This document shows, in pieces, positions 35,801 to 46,340 of a stretch of 64,000 bases of DNA (position 1 is the first letter of the stretch; each line of letters starts with the position of its first letter). The translations under genes were made by a program, and so were the position numbers. The DNA is from Nomia melanderi. Its lineage: Eukaryota > Arthropoda > Insecta > Hymenoptera > Halictidae. Below the pieces are notes generated by a model that worked only from the letters and a program-made list of their open reading frames with translations, was not told the origin of the DNA and searched no databases. The stretch covers positions 27,747,160 to 27,811,159 of the forward strand of contig NC_134999.1 of NCBI RefSeq assembly GCF_051020985.1, read 5' to 3'.

Positions 35801-38800
35801 ATGCAAAAGTACATACAAGCGTATTTATTCGTTCACGTTAATTTATTTTCATTAACCGAGTATAGATTTAATTGCTGTGCAATAATATGATGTTTAACTT
35901 ACTTGAGTCATCAGTTTCGACACATCGATACCGTTTTCCATTGTATCCGTTACTAGTTCTAAAAAATTTGAATAGATATGATTAAAATATAACTTGTAAC
36001 AACAATTGCAAAAGAAAACGTATTTAAAGCAATATTGTTTTAGAATTAATTCATTATTACTTCACGTTACGAAATGTGTTTCATAATGGAAATTGTTGAC
36101 ATTTTTTTACGAAATATATGGTCAGATTATTGACTAAGAAAAATACTAAATTTTACTCAACATTCAAAATATAAATATAATGTCAGGTTTGAAAAAAAGT
36201 CAGCTAGTAAGCTGTAATTGTAATAGGCAGCCAAGTTCTAGAAATTTGAAAATACATTGCCATAGTGTTTGTAAATAATTGAAAATATCACAGAAAGAAA
36301 GGATGTGCTTACAGCTAAGGTGTAAACTGAAAGGGTTTGATTTCATGTGCATAAATGAATAAAAAATCTAAAATAACGTTTGATATGAATTTTTGATTAC
36401 ATATAAAAGTGATCAAGGTCAAACGAAAGGCAGTATTCAGGTCACTGAATTAGTTTTTATACAAAGAAAAGTACTGTTGTAATAATATAGAGTGCAATTT
36501 ATAAAATTTAGGATGTTTTTTACATGTTCTCTACTGTGATCTTCAAAACGAACTCATTTTGCATATGGCAGTTTTATTAATTTCCTCACGTTCTAATAAT
36601 AAATTAAAAATATAATATAAAGGCATCAGTAACTGACCTAGTATTAGTAGTTGACCATTTTTCAGGAAAACGTAAAAAATAAGGTTTTTGAAAGCAATCA
36701 TCTTTCGATGAATTCATGATTTTATGCCTCCAATTTTCAACGTAGAATTAACTTCTTTTTATTTGTATTACTTGTAATTTGTCGTAGTCGGTGCAAATAA
36801 ATGATACTAAAGTAATTACCTTTAGTGTTTTTGGTTTGACTATCAGTGGTCAACTGTTAACTAACATATGGTCAATTACTAGTTTCCTTGTTGTAAAAGA
36901 TGATCAACTTCTAATGCAAATATTGAATTTTCAGAAATGTCTACAAAATTTGGATAATATAACTATTTCAAAAAGGTTACATAATGTAAGAAGTTTAAAC
37001 AGTATTGTCACGCATAGAATTTCTCTATTTAATAAAGAAGCAAACGTTTACTATTATTCACGCAAGAAATTTTTCCGGACAACTATTGGTGCTTTTACTT
37101 TAAATTGTATCAACTGAACGTTTATGTCTGAGAAGAATGTATACATTACCAGGCGGTAGATCATAAGGATGTACGATAGACAGGAATCTTCGTAGAAAAT
37201 CAAAGATGAATATTCCCTTGTCTAGATTCAGACTCGTTATTTTATATTGGTTATTTAAATTAGTGTTCGGAAATTTTAGCTCTACATTTTGATCTTCCCA
37301 GTTACTAGTAATTATAAATGTTTTCAAGTGAGATGTATTTACATCGTTGTTTGATTCATTGACTGACACGTCGGCCATAATTTCAATCTCACTGTCTTGT
37401 TCTTCAGTGGTTGTATGTAAAGTAATAAAATCAGCTGTAGAACAATTGCTATTGCTGAAAGATGAATTTCCTTCCAAACTTTCTTCACTATAAGCTCGAG
37501 CCTTCGATGTTACGACGAGCAAAAGGATCCCTGGAATATTTAAGAATAAACCATTTGCACCAATTTAGACACCGTTGTTCTAGAGATCATCCTCTGAACA
37601 ACGAGGGGTAGGAGTGTGTGAAAATAAATACAGTACCCTTTTTACAAATTAAGTGTACAAAATTAGATTTCAGAAAGTGTTCATCATTGTTTTCTAATAC
37701 TTTTTCCCTTGAATGTGTTAAGTACTGTCTTACCGATGCTTATTACGCAAGTTGCGTACTGCTAGTACAACGTGATGTATTTCTGACCTTACCTAATACA
37801 GCACTAACGTACTTGAATATTGCTGAATAATCATAATCCGGCTTGTAGGAAACAAACACTGTGAGGTTTCTTTTCAGCGTTACTGTTATTGTTACTTTCA
37901 CAAATTCTAAGGATATATATTCCCTGGTCGCACAAATTAATATTGCGCATTGAAAGTACCGCGTAAATAGCGTTATAATTTACTGTGTAATCAGAAACTG
38001 TTTTTTATTGGAGAAATTAATTTCAAGGATGACTATACATACATATACTATGTGTTATCATTGTTCGTTTTAGTTTTTGACCTAGAAATAACCGTTTGGT
38101 TGTGAACATACACATTATATGTTTTACAAACACAGTTGTGTACAATGTTGTGTTTACAATGCAGTTGTTTTTAATGCAATACTTTTAAAAATTATAATAC
38201 ATTTGTTAAAATTTGTATTCATAAACAATGTACCGCGTAAATGGAGGAATGTGTGTATTTTGGATATGTTCAAAACAAACGATCTATTAGTTTGTGTACG
38301 TTTCATTTAAATGATTATTTCACGCATGTATCATCATCCGAAGAAAGCGAAACTGACAGCTAATAATAGACTAACACATAATTGATAGTAAGAGTATATC
38401 ATTTATTAAACTTTAATATAGTAGATAATCAAGGTTTATCCTTTAATGATTTTTTAATAATTTTTAACAAATTGATAAACAGCTATCGAGCAACAACCGT
38501 TATAAACAACATTTGATATGAGCTTTTAAGTGAGTAACATACAAATAAATTATCAAATGAAATGAAACAAATTAAAGCAAACGAAACAGTGAAATATATT
38601 TTTTTCATTTTGGTACTTGTGCGAATTATGTTCATACAGTTTGAAAATCATTAGTTTGTTTGTTTCAGACAAGCCAAACGGCTTAAATCATGGCAATTAA
38701 TGACCTACTTTTTTGTGTATACCTAACTTCAAAGTGCTCTATAGCAACTACTTTTAAGTATTTTGATACAAAAAAAATGTAACTATTTTTGAGGGATGAA

Positions 38801-40873
38801 TAAATATTATAGTAAAAAGCTTATGTTAACAACTTTTACCGAATGTTTCCAAAATTAAATAATTTTTCGATCAAGACTAATTGAGTCGCTCAGAAGCCAA
38901 TGCAGTTAAGTCCAGAAAACAAAAATTGAAAACACTAATGTTTTGGCTATTGAAATTATTGTACAAGATGTTCAGAAGCTATAAAAAGGACTTTCTGATT
39001 TAGAAAAAAACAAAGTAACGAGTAAATCCTTTAATAACTAAAAAGAATATTATTTATTCTATTAAAATTTACAAACATCAAAAAATATAAAAAAGTTGAC
39101 TTAAACGAATTGGCTTCTGTGCGACTCAATTAATAATTATAAATGGCGTTAGACATATTCATAACAGAGAATTTCAAAAACGTTTAAGAATTTTTCATAC
39201 TCTAATTGTTTCTCAAACATTTTATATTTTTTGATGATGTACCTACTTATATTATTGATTGTTGATTGAAAGGAAATGTAGCTGACATTTCTCTGGTATC
39301 ACAATAATCCTATATTGTAATTTGCAGTGTGTGTGTATATACATATGTGTATATACGAGGGTGACAGGTAATACATTAGTTAATTCCACACAAACCCGAT
39401 TACTTTCTATTGCCGATATCAGGGATATTGAATGCAACGAATATTAAATAAATAAATAAACGAATACATAAAAATTATAATGGGCATAAGTGAGTAATTA
39501 GCTGGTTTTAAATTCGTTTATCAAAAAAAGATCTTTTATTTCTAATATTTTCATGATAAAATGGTGTACTTATAATATGTATCTTTCTAAAAATTAATTT
39601 TTCAGAATGTAAAATTGCAATGATTCTGTTTACAGTTTCAGATTTTTTTAGTTCGTTTCAGATGAATAAGAAAAATAGTTATATTCAAAACATACTGTAC
39701 CATTTAATATTCTGGTTCCGTACAAATATACTTCATATTTATTTTATAACATTGCTGCTAATGGCCTTTGAAATATTAGTAGTAGACGAAATTTTCAGTA
39801 CAATTTTACGTACTTATGATGGAATATTAAATTATTGCGATAGTAGTTGTAACAGATTCAATCTAACATACAGAAATTTCGTAGCTAAATATTAACGTAC
39901 GTGTGATACGTTTTTTCTTTAATTTTCAAACATCCAATTCACAAGGTGAGATTAATTTTAATTTAAGCAAAATATAGATTTGTTATAATTATGATATGAT
40001 TTCCAATACTGATCTACAAATTTTCAATTGAAAAAGTATTATTGCAATAGATCAAATCTTATTGATCAAAATGGAAAACCTCAATTCAGCCTGACCTATG
40101 TTTAATTGTGCCGTTATTCCAAAATAGCTTTCAGTACACAAATGCATATGAAAGTAAGATCCAAAGGCTCATATTTCATAAATAAATTCGAAATCAGCAA
40201 AACGCTAACTTGAACACCTACTAACGTCACGTGCACTGTACCATATTTCAATTCGAACAAAACACGCACTAATCACACACCATGTAGTAGGTATAACAAT
40301 GCAAGTACGACTGTTCTACTTCCTCATAGGGTATCTTCATTCCAACACTGGCAGCGAACTTTCCGATTAAAATTTTTATGGATTATTTGAAATAGCAGTT
40401 TTAGTTTTATAAGATCGTTTTAATAGTAATTTGGAAAAGAAGTCTTTTTAATTCTGTTGTTTGCATTTGTACAATTTGAGAAAAACCAATTTTAGTATCC
40501 AGGTTCTTCTTATAAAACACAGTATTTTTGGAAAAATTCAATCCATGAATGTGGAAGTAGTAGTTTCACTTTTTAAAATGAGGTCAGATTGGCTGTTGTA
40601 CCATTTTTTTCAGAAAGTTATAGCAGTTCGAATATTGATTATTTTTAGTGGTCATTTAATTTTATTTTGTCGATGAGACTAAAATATAAATGAAAACATA
40701 TGCCGGTGAAATAACGTCCGTGTAAACACTATCGACGAAGCTTCTGTTAGTTGTGTTAGATGGACTCTCAGAGTTATATTAATTCAGAGAGAATGAAAAC
40801 ACATTAAAAAATTCTTACCTTTAAGAAAGGTTTTTTTTTCACCACAAAATTTCACTTTTCCTGTATTGGTCAT
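20868..40873 (-). CDS. Prominin-family five-pass membrane glycoprotein (16 exons)
   Basis: Minus-strand exons: 40819-40873, 37150-37530, 35903-35958, 34826-35001, 34182-34369, 33190-33285, 32401-32603, 31620-31755, 28839-29009, 27494-27593, 26456-26650, 25069-25291, 23003-23302, 21413-21571, 21184-21317 and 20868-20922. All sites are GT-AG and phases close to 875 aa, near the usual prominin length of about 865. The order is a short signal peptide (ILLLVVTSKARA), a Ser/Thr/Asn-rich extracellular N-terminus with many sequons, FLRRFLSIVHPYDLPP, TM1 (about 165-190), TM2 (205-235), a large helical extracellular loop, TM3 (485-508), a short cysteine-containing cytoplasmic link (GATCCQYK), TM4 (521-545), a second helical loop, TM5 (814-838) and a short cytoplasmic tail. 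Prominins organise cholesterol-rich plasma-membrane protrusions and, in insects, photoreceptor rhabdomeres. The first exon (ATG at 40873) is the weakest call, supported by phase and donor only. Which insect paralogue it is cannot be decided. Confidence 0.9.
23881..24610. repeat. Array of alternating inverted ~75-bp units in prominin intron 12
   Basis: At least five related GC-richer units lie in alternating orientation: plus at about 24092-24165, minus at 24203-24270, plus at 24310-24390, minus at 24406-24472 and plus at 24537-24605. A truncated minus relative lies at 23881-23925. The shared order within a unit is GTGGAAG, TCCCCTTGCC, CTCTTCA, TTTTNAACC and then CGGCTTGGCTAAC. Neighbouring units can pair with each other, so transcripts could fold into hairpins. 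There is no coding content. The family is not recognised. Confidence 0.75.
24854..25047. mobile_element. TTAACACATT-ATTGACCGG MITE, prominin intron 12
   Basis: The left end TTAACACATTATTGACCGG faces CCGGTTAATAATGTGTTCA, an inverted repeat of about 18 bp; the right TTAA has become TTCA. The interior closely matches 44480-44738, sharing ATAAAAGATATGTCCAAAGT. The element ends only 21 bases from the exon boundary at 25069. Confidence 0.75.
27975..28145. mobile_element. TTAACCYTTTGC MITE in prominin intron 9
   Basis: A 171-bp segment begins TTAACCTTTTGCATTTG and ends in the inverse of TTAACCCTTTGCAGAC, flush with TTAA. There is no open frame of interest. It belongs to the CCCTTTGC-ended set. Confidence 0.7.
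28490..28785. repeat. Diverged relative of the 8350-8655 element, prominin intron 9
   Basis: Shares with the 8350-8655 element the ordered words CCATTTGCGA, TTCTTTAACGAAAAG-like sequence, CAACAGATCGTTA and a later GGCAATTAG. It also contains a local direct repeat of GTGAATTCGCGTCTTTTA and ATGAATTCACGTCTTTTA near 28500-28562. The termini are not clearly preserved. Confidence 0.55.
29076..29958. mobile_element. Composite TTAACACGTTC-ended repeat block, prominin intron 8
   Basis: The left end TTAACACGTTCAGTGC and the inverse of the right end, TTAACACGTTCCATACC, bracket 883 bp. Each flank resembles part of a shorter copy at about 59983-60183 (shared AAGAAAATATTTTT near the left, and the ATTTAAAAA...ATACTTTATA-like stretch near the right). 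The middle (29270-29860) therefore looks inserted; it carries another TTAA-type end (inverse of AACGAAAGTGTTAA at about 29690) with paired GGTGACTA words. Confidence 0.5.
30703..31212. repeat. Long inverted repeat with ~150-bp arms, prominin intron 8
   Basis: The left arm (about 30703-30852) and right arm (about 31060-31212) are diverged reverse complements. The left reads GGAATAGACAGTCCGTC, a stretch with ACGTG, then CAATTGCAGTAATTTTAACC and TTACCTTCTT; the right reads the same words inverted, from AAGGTAAGGTTAAAATTATT to GACGGACTGTGTCTATACC. The loop is about 207 bp. No coding frame lies inside. It is a foldback-type or long-TIR DNA element remnant. Confidence 0.7.
33741..33989. mobile_element. 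GTTAACT/CGCAGTTA-family MITE, prominin intron 5
   Basis: TTAATTTGTTAACTCTGG at the left and CGCAGTTAACTGATTAA at the right bracket 249 bp. The interior matches copies at 45126-45375 and 62702-62957, sharing AAGAAGAATTACA, GTATACTNGTNAAACGCAGTTA and AATATATT-type words. The three copies differ by many substitutions, so the family is old. Confidence 0.7.
34481..34595. mobile_element. 115-bp inverted-repeat mini-element, prominin intron 4
   Basis: TATGAATCACCCTGTATAAC at the left is mirrored by the inverse of the right end, TACGAATCATCCTGTGTAAC. These are 20-bp ends with a few mismatches around a 75-bp core. It is non-coding. Confidence 0.6.
38878..39133. mobile_element. Complete AATTGAGTCGC-family MITE, prominin intron 1
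   Basis: The left end TAATTGAGTCGCTCAGAAGC and its inverse at the right (GCTTCTGTGCGACTCAATTA) form the outer part of terminal repeats that extend about 35 bp, including GCCAAT and TTAAGTC. Total length is 256 bp with no open frame. A copy lacking the right end lies in the SLC22 gene at 13225-13457. Confidence 0.8.
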
Positions 40874-41227
40874 GTCAGAAGAAACGAGTAACAGAAACAG
40901 TGAGGCAACCCTGTTGAATCGCGGTTATGCGTGAACTGAAGAGCGAAAGACACGTAGAGGCTTCATCGAAACCTTGCAAGTTCAAATGTTATTGAACCCA
41001 AGTAAAACTGAGCCCAAAGTACTTATAATAGTCCATGATATAAAACATGATATACTTATTAAGTAATTAGATAGTCTTAACCCTCCACCGGCAATATAGA
41101 CCATTTATGGTCCTGTCGAAAATTTCATTAAGTTCCCCAAAACGGAGAGATTAGACCGTGTTGGTCTACCACCTAAAAAGTCTTGTACTTATAGAGATTA
41201 TACGCCCCAAATGCTGTTTATCAAATT

Positions 41228-41453
41228 TTAATACTAAAACTACCGAGCAGCTACATTGACTTTTTGAAATTTCTTTATAGAAACTCTAAAAGTGTATTTA
41301 CTGAGACTTTAATTGATTAACAATTCAATTTGCGTAATGCTAAATCAATTTCTTTAATAATTTCTCAGGGAAACATCTATTATTTTCTTAATCATTGCAG
41401 AGGGAAGAAATCAAGAATAGATCATTTGACTCGTCTGATAGTTTTAGTGTTAA
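41228..41453. mobile_element. CACTAAAACTACC-family MITE, complete copy
   Basis: The left end TTAATACTAAAACTACCG and the inverse of the right end, TTAACACTAAAACTATC, define a 226-bp element flush with TTAA. It is inverted relative to the neighbouring copy that starts at 41478. Confidence 0.75.
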
Positions 41454-41477
41454 GAAAATAAAATCATTTTTGCTTCC

Positions 41478-41660
41478 TTGACACTAAAACTACCAGACCG
41501 GTCAAAATGATCCATTCCTGATTAGTCCTTTTTGCAATTATTCAAAAGAGAAATTCTTAGAGCAATTGCTGCAGCAATGCGCAAACTGAATTGAAAATCA
41601 ATTAAAGCCTGAATAGATGCACTCTTGGACTTTCTCTAAAGGAATTTTAAGAAGTCAATT
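41478..41660. mobile_element. CACTAAAACTACC-family element abutting another MITE
   Basis: Begins TTGACACTAAAACTACCAG (the TTAA altered to TTGA) and follows the 7983-8196 copy through AGCAATGCGCAAACTGAAT and ACTCTTGGACTTTCT. It stops at GTCAATTTAA, where the 41660-41922 element begins, so its right end was lost or displaced there. Confidence 0.7.
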
Positions 41661-41922
41661 TAACACTAAACGTTCCGCGACAGGTCAAATAACCGGTTTT
41701 TAAATTTCACTGTAAATTCTGTGTTTTTTTACGTTTATTTAATTTTATATCAATTCCTATATTGTGTGATTAATTAGTTTTTAAGTTATTATGTTTTCTT
41801 TTCTTTCTATTTCCACTAAGAAAATTTATCTTCTAATTTTTTCACCCTCATTTTGTAACCACTTATTTGACTGGTTGTAATGGGAATAAGTATGTACAAT
41901 GTGCCGGTACCTTTAGTGTTAC
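41660..41922. mobile_element. TTAACACTAAACGTTCC-ended MITE
   Basis: The left end TTAACACTAAACGTTCC faces GGTACCTTTAGTGTTA, with inner matching words GTCAAATAACCGG and TTATTTGACTGG. The 263-bp element has no coding frame. Its outermost bases (AACACTAAA) resemble those of its neighbours although the interior is unrelated, which suggests mobilisation by a related transposase. Confidence 0.7.
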
Positions 41923-42467
41923 TTTCCATTTTATACTTATGTAAAATGTAAGAATGATCTTCACTGATTTTAATAGAATTGAAGTCCTTTTCTTGACCAA
42001 TTTTATATATGTGTAAAAAACTTTAGAAAGTAATTAGAAGTTTGGTGTTCTGTCAACATAGGCAACCTAACCGCAACGGTTACACTGCATGTATATTCGA
42101 ATAAATCGATGCTTCGACGAATTTAATATGTCGAAGCAATTAAATATGTACTATATGTATACGCCCCAGTGTAACCTCAGCCTTAAACGACCTTAAAACT
42201 TGTTACCAGGGACATCATTTTGAACAACTCTTGCCTATACAAATAACCGGGCTTGTTATTAGTTCCAGAGATGTAAGCAGGGATACATATATTCGATATT
42301 ACACATCGTACTTCGTGAATAGCTCGTCTAAGGTTCGGATTAGTTGACAAGTAGGCGTGTCGCACAGTGACACATTTCGTCGAAATCCTAATCGAATATG
42401 AAAAAATATTCTTCTTAATTTTTAATATTTCGGTAATTCCTCATTTATGAATTTATGCAATGATGGG

Positions 42468-42497
42468 TTACGAATTACGAATTACGAATTACGAATT
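42468..42497. repeat. (TACGAAT)4 tandem repeat
   Basis: Four exact head-to-tail copies of the 7-bp unit TACGAAT, followed by a TGAATTTCGTAA stretch that partly mirrors it. Confidence 0.85.
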
Positions 42498-43522
42498 GAA
42501 TTTCGTAATGCAGAAATCAATATTTAAATTTATTCTTACTGTGTACTTAAATGTACATTTTTTAGGTAAATATATATTCAAGAAAATTTATTAATATTGA
42601 ACTGAAACAAATATAAATTTCGTGAATTTATGCAATTACTCTACCTTTGACAGTCTTCGAGATACTTGCCGAAACAAATTTGAAAACCTCAACTTTAAGG
42701 GCGGTTTTTTCCCTTTTAACACTTACTATTGCCAGTAAGAAAATATATGTCAAATACTTGCGTAAAGATTATGTTATACGAGGATGAATTAAATCTAATA
42801 ACGAGATTCGGTAAATCGTTGTTACACACATGAATTCTTTGAATGTTCACTCTATTTATCAAATAATATGATTATCTGTTACTGGCAAATTTAAGGAGAA
42901 GGCAGTAAATAGAAGATAACGGAAATAAAAAAAGAAACAAAACTCTCCAGAACTGAAATAGGATTACTCGTAACTAAAGCCGGAATTCGGTACAAGCAAC
43001 AATGAGAACACCGTCGCCAATCTTTCCCTGATCTTGCTTACAATTTCTAGCATATACCGATAAAAATAGAGGGTTTCGAAACGTACTGCATCGAAATTGC
43101 GGAAAACTTTCTATGGCTTTATGTGTGATACAACATACCAACGAATGCACGTATGCATAGGATGTTTAAAAAATATACGTCACGACTACTACACCTACAG
43201 TGATTCTACATTTTTCATTTGAAATAGAGTACTTCTGTTTAAGTAAAGTAATTTATAATATAATACTGTTCATTATCTTATCGAAATATTTAAAACAATT
43301 TTGTCTAATATTATAGGAAGTATAGAAAATATAATTCAACGATAAACGAATTGTCGATTGCTGCTCATACAATTGAATAACTGTATATTTTGTTGGTAAA
43401 CGAAGAACACCAATCCACAGAATTGAATCGTTTCTCGTAATAAAATAACGAAACTTAACAAGTTTTGCTAACGACAATATTCCACAGTTTATGCTTATTT
43501 TTAATAATTTTTTAACATAAGA

Positions 43523-43734
43523 TTAACCCTTTGCATTCGATTTATTTTCAATCTTGTTGGGTATAAACTTGTATTTATTTTTAGGGAAATGAATGAAAGT
43601 AATTTACAGCCGTAAAATTCAATGTTTTAATGTTTATAATCTTTTAAAGTGTGGTACTATTTAAAGCACCATAAATGAAGTATAACAAATTTGCATTGTC
43701 GTCTCTAGCATGACATATGAGTACAAACGGTTAA
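43523..43734. mobile_element. TTAACCCTTTGC MITE (A copy)
   Basis: Starts TTAACCCTTTGCATTCG and ends in the inverse of TTAACCGTTTGTACTC. The 212-bp interior is clearly homologous to the inverse of 60648-60891, sharing AACTTGTATT, AAAGTAATTTA, AATCTTTTAA and AGCATGACATA. Confidence 0.8.
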
Positions 43735-44479
43735 TAGTGTATATTTATATATAAGTTTATATAATATTAATGTAATAGTTTATATATAACAGATAGATTG
43801 TTTCAATAAACTATAAACTAATTAAATTGTTTCTTAATTGATCATTAGTCGAATATTAATCAGGAACCGTGGATATTCTCGATGAATTTTTTTCTTGAGA
43901 AAAGATCATTCCTCTAAACAGTGGATATAATATGATAGCACTGAAAGCAAAGCGTGACCGGACTGCAAGCGGCTGGACAATGTAGATCTTTGGGGACGTG
44001 ACTGAAACGGGAGCAGACTGATAGTGTGAATATATCCTATGTAAAATTCAGTTACATAAAAAGAGCTGACAGCAAAAACGTGCACACGGGAATAATTGCA
44101 CAATGTAAAATACACACAGTCCATAATCCGCGCATATATGAAATCTACAATTGTAAAACAAAACCGTGAGCGGAAGAGTGGCTCTGCCGCCCTCTACACC
44201 CCTGCCCCGTGTAAAAATTAATCTCTTTTGAATGCACAATAGCAACACTTTCTCTAGCACAGTGGTCCCATGAGATCGGAGCTTTAAAATGACTTGAAAA
44301 CAATTATAATTCATAAAACAACTGACGTCAATTAAAAATGTTTAATAGCGTAAATAACTAAATAACAGTGTAACGTAAGAATTGTGGTAGCAAATGATTA
44401 ATAATTGTTCCTTTTTATCTTCGCGACAAAGGAATAAGTGACACGTAAAACGCTGATGTTTTTCGTAGCAGCGAAAGTG

Positions 44480-44738
44480 TTAACACATTGTTGACCGGTC
44501 ACGAGATAACTCGTGTTTACGCTTGCATTAGCTACTTCAATGTTTGAAACACAGGGAATATGAAATATTTCAAGAGCAAAATATTGAAAGTTATATAAAA
44601 GATATGTCCAAAGTTTTATTTCAATTCATTATGTAGAAATGAAGTGTATTGAAATTTAATTCGATTGTTTCACTTTCATATTTAATTACCGAATAATAAT
44701 CAGCGAGATGGAAAAATTGCCAGTCAACAATGTGTTCA
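44480..44738. mobile_element. TTAACACATTGTTGACCGG MITE
   Basis: The left end TTAACACATTGTTGACCGG faces the right end CCAGTCAACAATGTGTTCA. The interior matches the copy at 24854-25047. In both copies the right terminal TTAA reads TTCA. Confidence 0.75.
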
Positions 44739-45125
44739 GAAGAATTATGAAATAATATATAATTTGTTTAACAATAAGTAAGTATTTTTCTGCGATAATT
44801 CAATAAATATTTTACATTTCTTATATGTACGGATTATGCGCTGTGCGTATTTTACATTACGCGTTTCAATTACATTTTTCTGAACGCATTCTTTGTGTGT
44901 GCTTTTTTTCTTGTCCGCTTTTTCCTGGTTATCGTAAAATTCATAGCATTTTATGTACTCCAAATAAAGCTCCCAACAGTTTCTGAAAGTAATACTGTTC
45001 AAAATTTAGTTTAAAAATCCCTTGAAGTAGAAGGCGAATGTCTCGGTAGAGGCACTTAAAGGGGAAGACTACCTAGAGACGTATAAAAATATGTAAAGTT
45101 TTACGAATTCTTTTATTGACAACTA

Positions 45126-45375
45126 TTAACCCGTTAACTGTGGAATTTAATTTCAAAAGTCTTAGGTAATGCTCGCAATGAAATTAGATAATGAAGTGTA
45201 TACTAGTCAAACTCAGGCCAAATGCACCTATAATATATTCTAACGAAAAGTTAAAGCAAAACGAAGAAGAATTACATGTTCATCTGAAAAAATAAATAAC
45301 TTATCGCTGCAAGAATTAGTATCATTTTGATTTTAGGATGACACGTATACTTGTCAAACGCAGTTAGTCGGTTCA
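45126..45375. mobile_element. GTTAACT/CGCAGTTA-family MITE, second copy
   Basis: Starts TTAACCCGTTAACTGTGG and ends CGCAGTTAGTCGGTTCA, 250 bp, with interior words shared with 33741-33989 and 62702-62957. There is no coding frame. Confidence 0.75.
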
Positions 45376-46245
45376 AGAAAAATGTTACCTAACCAAATTA
45401 AACTTCATTGTCTTTTAGTTTATTTTTTTGAGATATTTGTTAATAGATTATCGCGTAAATTAAGTGTATAGTGAATGAAAATTTCTGATTTTCTCTGGAT
45501 ACACAAACGTGATCTTTAAGTTTACATATGGGAACGTTATATCATCGATGGCCTTTCGAAGTTATTGTCGTCAATAGTAAAAATGCGAACGATGAGTGGA
45601 AAGAAAACAGCTTAAGCCCGCACGAGCGAGCCCGAGAGACCGCTGTCTGAGACAACTCAGACGCCACGATCAGTGGTCAGGTATCATACCTTATATTTAC
45701 TATGGTATAATAAACAGCAGTGGTTTGGACAAAGAGCTGGCAAGGTCGTGGTAAAAAGCCTAGGCCAACGTGATTGTCCGTGCCTCGGCTATGGCGATGA
45801 TCACGGAGTACAGGGTGGAAAGAAATGATTGTATTTTCTTGTAGTAGCGTGATTCTACACCTTCGGTTTGATGGAGATTGAGGTAAAGAAGCTGCCGCAG
45901 AATTACTTCTGATCTTGACAAAAAGGGTCAAAATTTGTTATTGCCCAATCGTATTCTACTTGTCGCGGAGACAAGTAGTCTCAATGGAACCATGGGTAAA
46001 AATAAATAGTTTTCTTGTAATTTGCTGTTGAATTGTGTATGGTAGTGAGGGAACACGGATTCCATGTTGTCTACGGTTGGAGGGCTAATGATATATAGTA
46101 ATCATTAATCATTGAGTAATGAAAATTATCTGTCAGAGAATTGGCAATTGATTTAATTGATTACCAGACATAATCGTTATAGTATTGATTATAAGCAGTA
46201 ATAATTGATTAAGGAAATTAATTATTAAATATCAGTAATCCGGCT

Positions 46246-46340
46246 TTAACCCCTTCCAGTAAAATGACGAGTATAGCTCGTCATTGAATTTTCATGCTTT
46301 ACTGTACAATGATGAGCTACACTCGTCATGTGAGTAAAAT
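46246..46340. repeat. TTAACCCCTTCCAGTAAAA repeat with GACGAG palindrome
   Basis: Contains ATGACGAGTATAGCTCGTCAT, a near-perfect palindrome, followed by GATGAGCTACACTCGTCAT. A related copy in inverse orientation lies at about 62100-62188 and ends CAACGGGTTAA. The far ends of both copies are unclear. Confidence 0.55.

Larger units (their letters stand above)
40874..43522. other. Region upstream of the prominin-family gene
   Basis: The prominin promoter must lie here; no TATA box or initiator stands out. Three adjacent MITE copies occupy 41228-41922. Before them, 41073-41170 contains TTAACCCTCCACCGGC and CAATATAGACC, the latter repeated near 55929. The frames in 42183-42365 and around it look like chance. 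Confidence 0.45.

Noticed and set aside
45677..45931. Minus-strand open frame of 84 aa in a GC-richer patch
   Set aside because: I considered a transposon or retroelement fragment but could not match any catalytic block; left as unexplained sequence.
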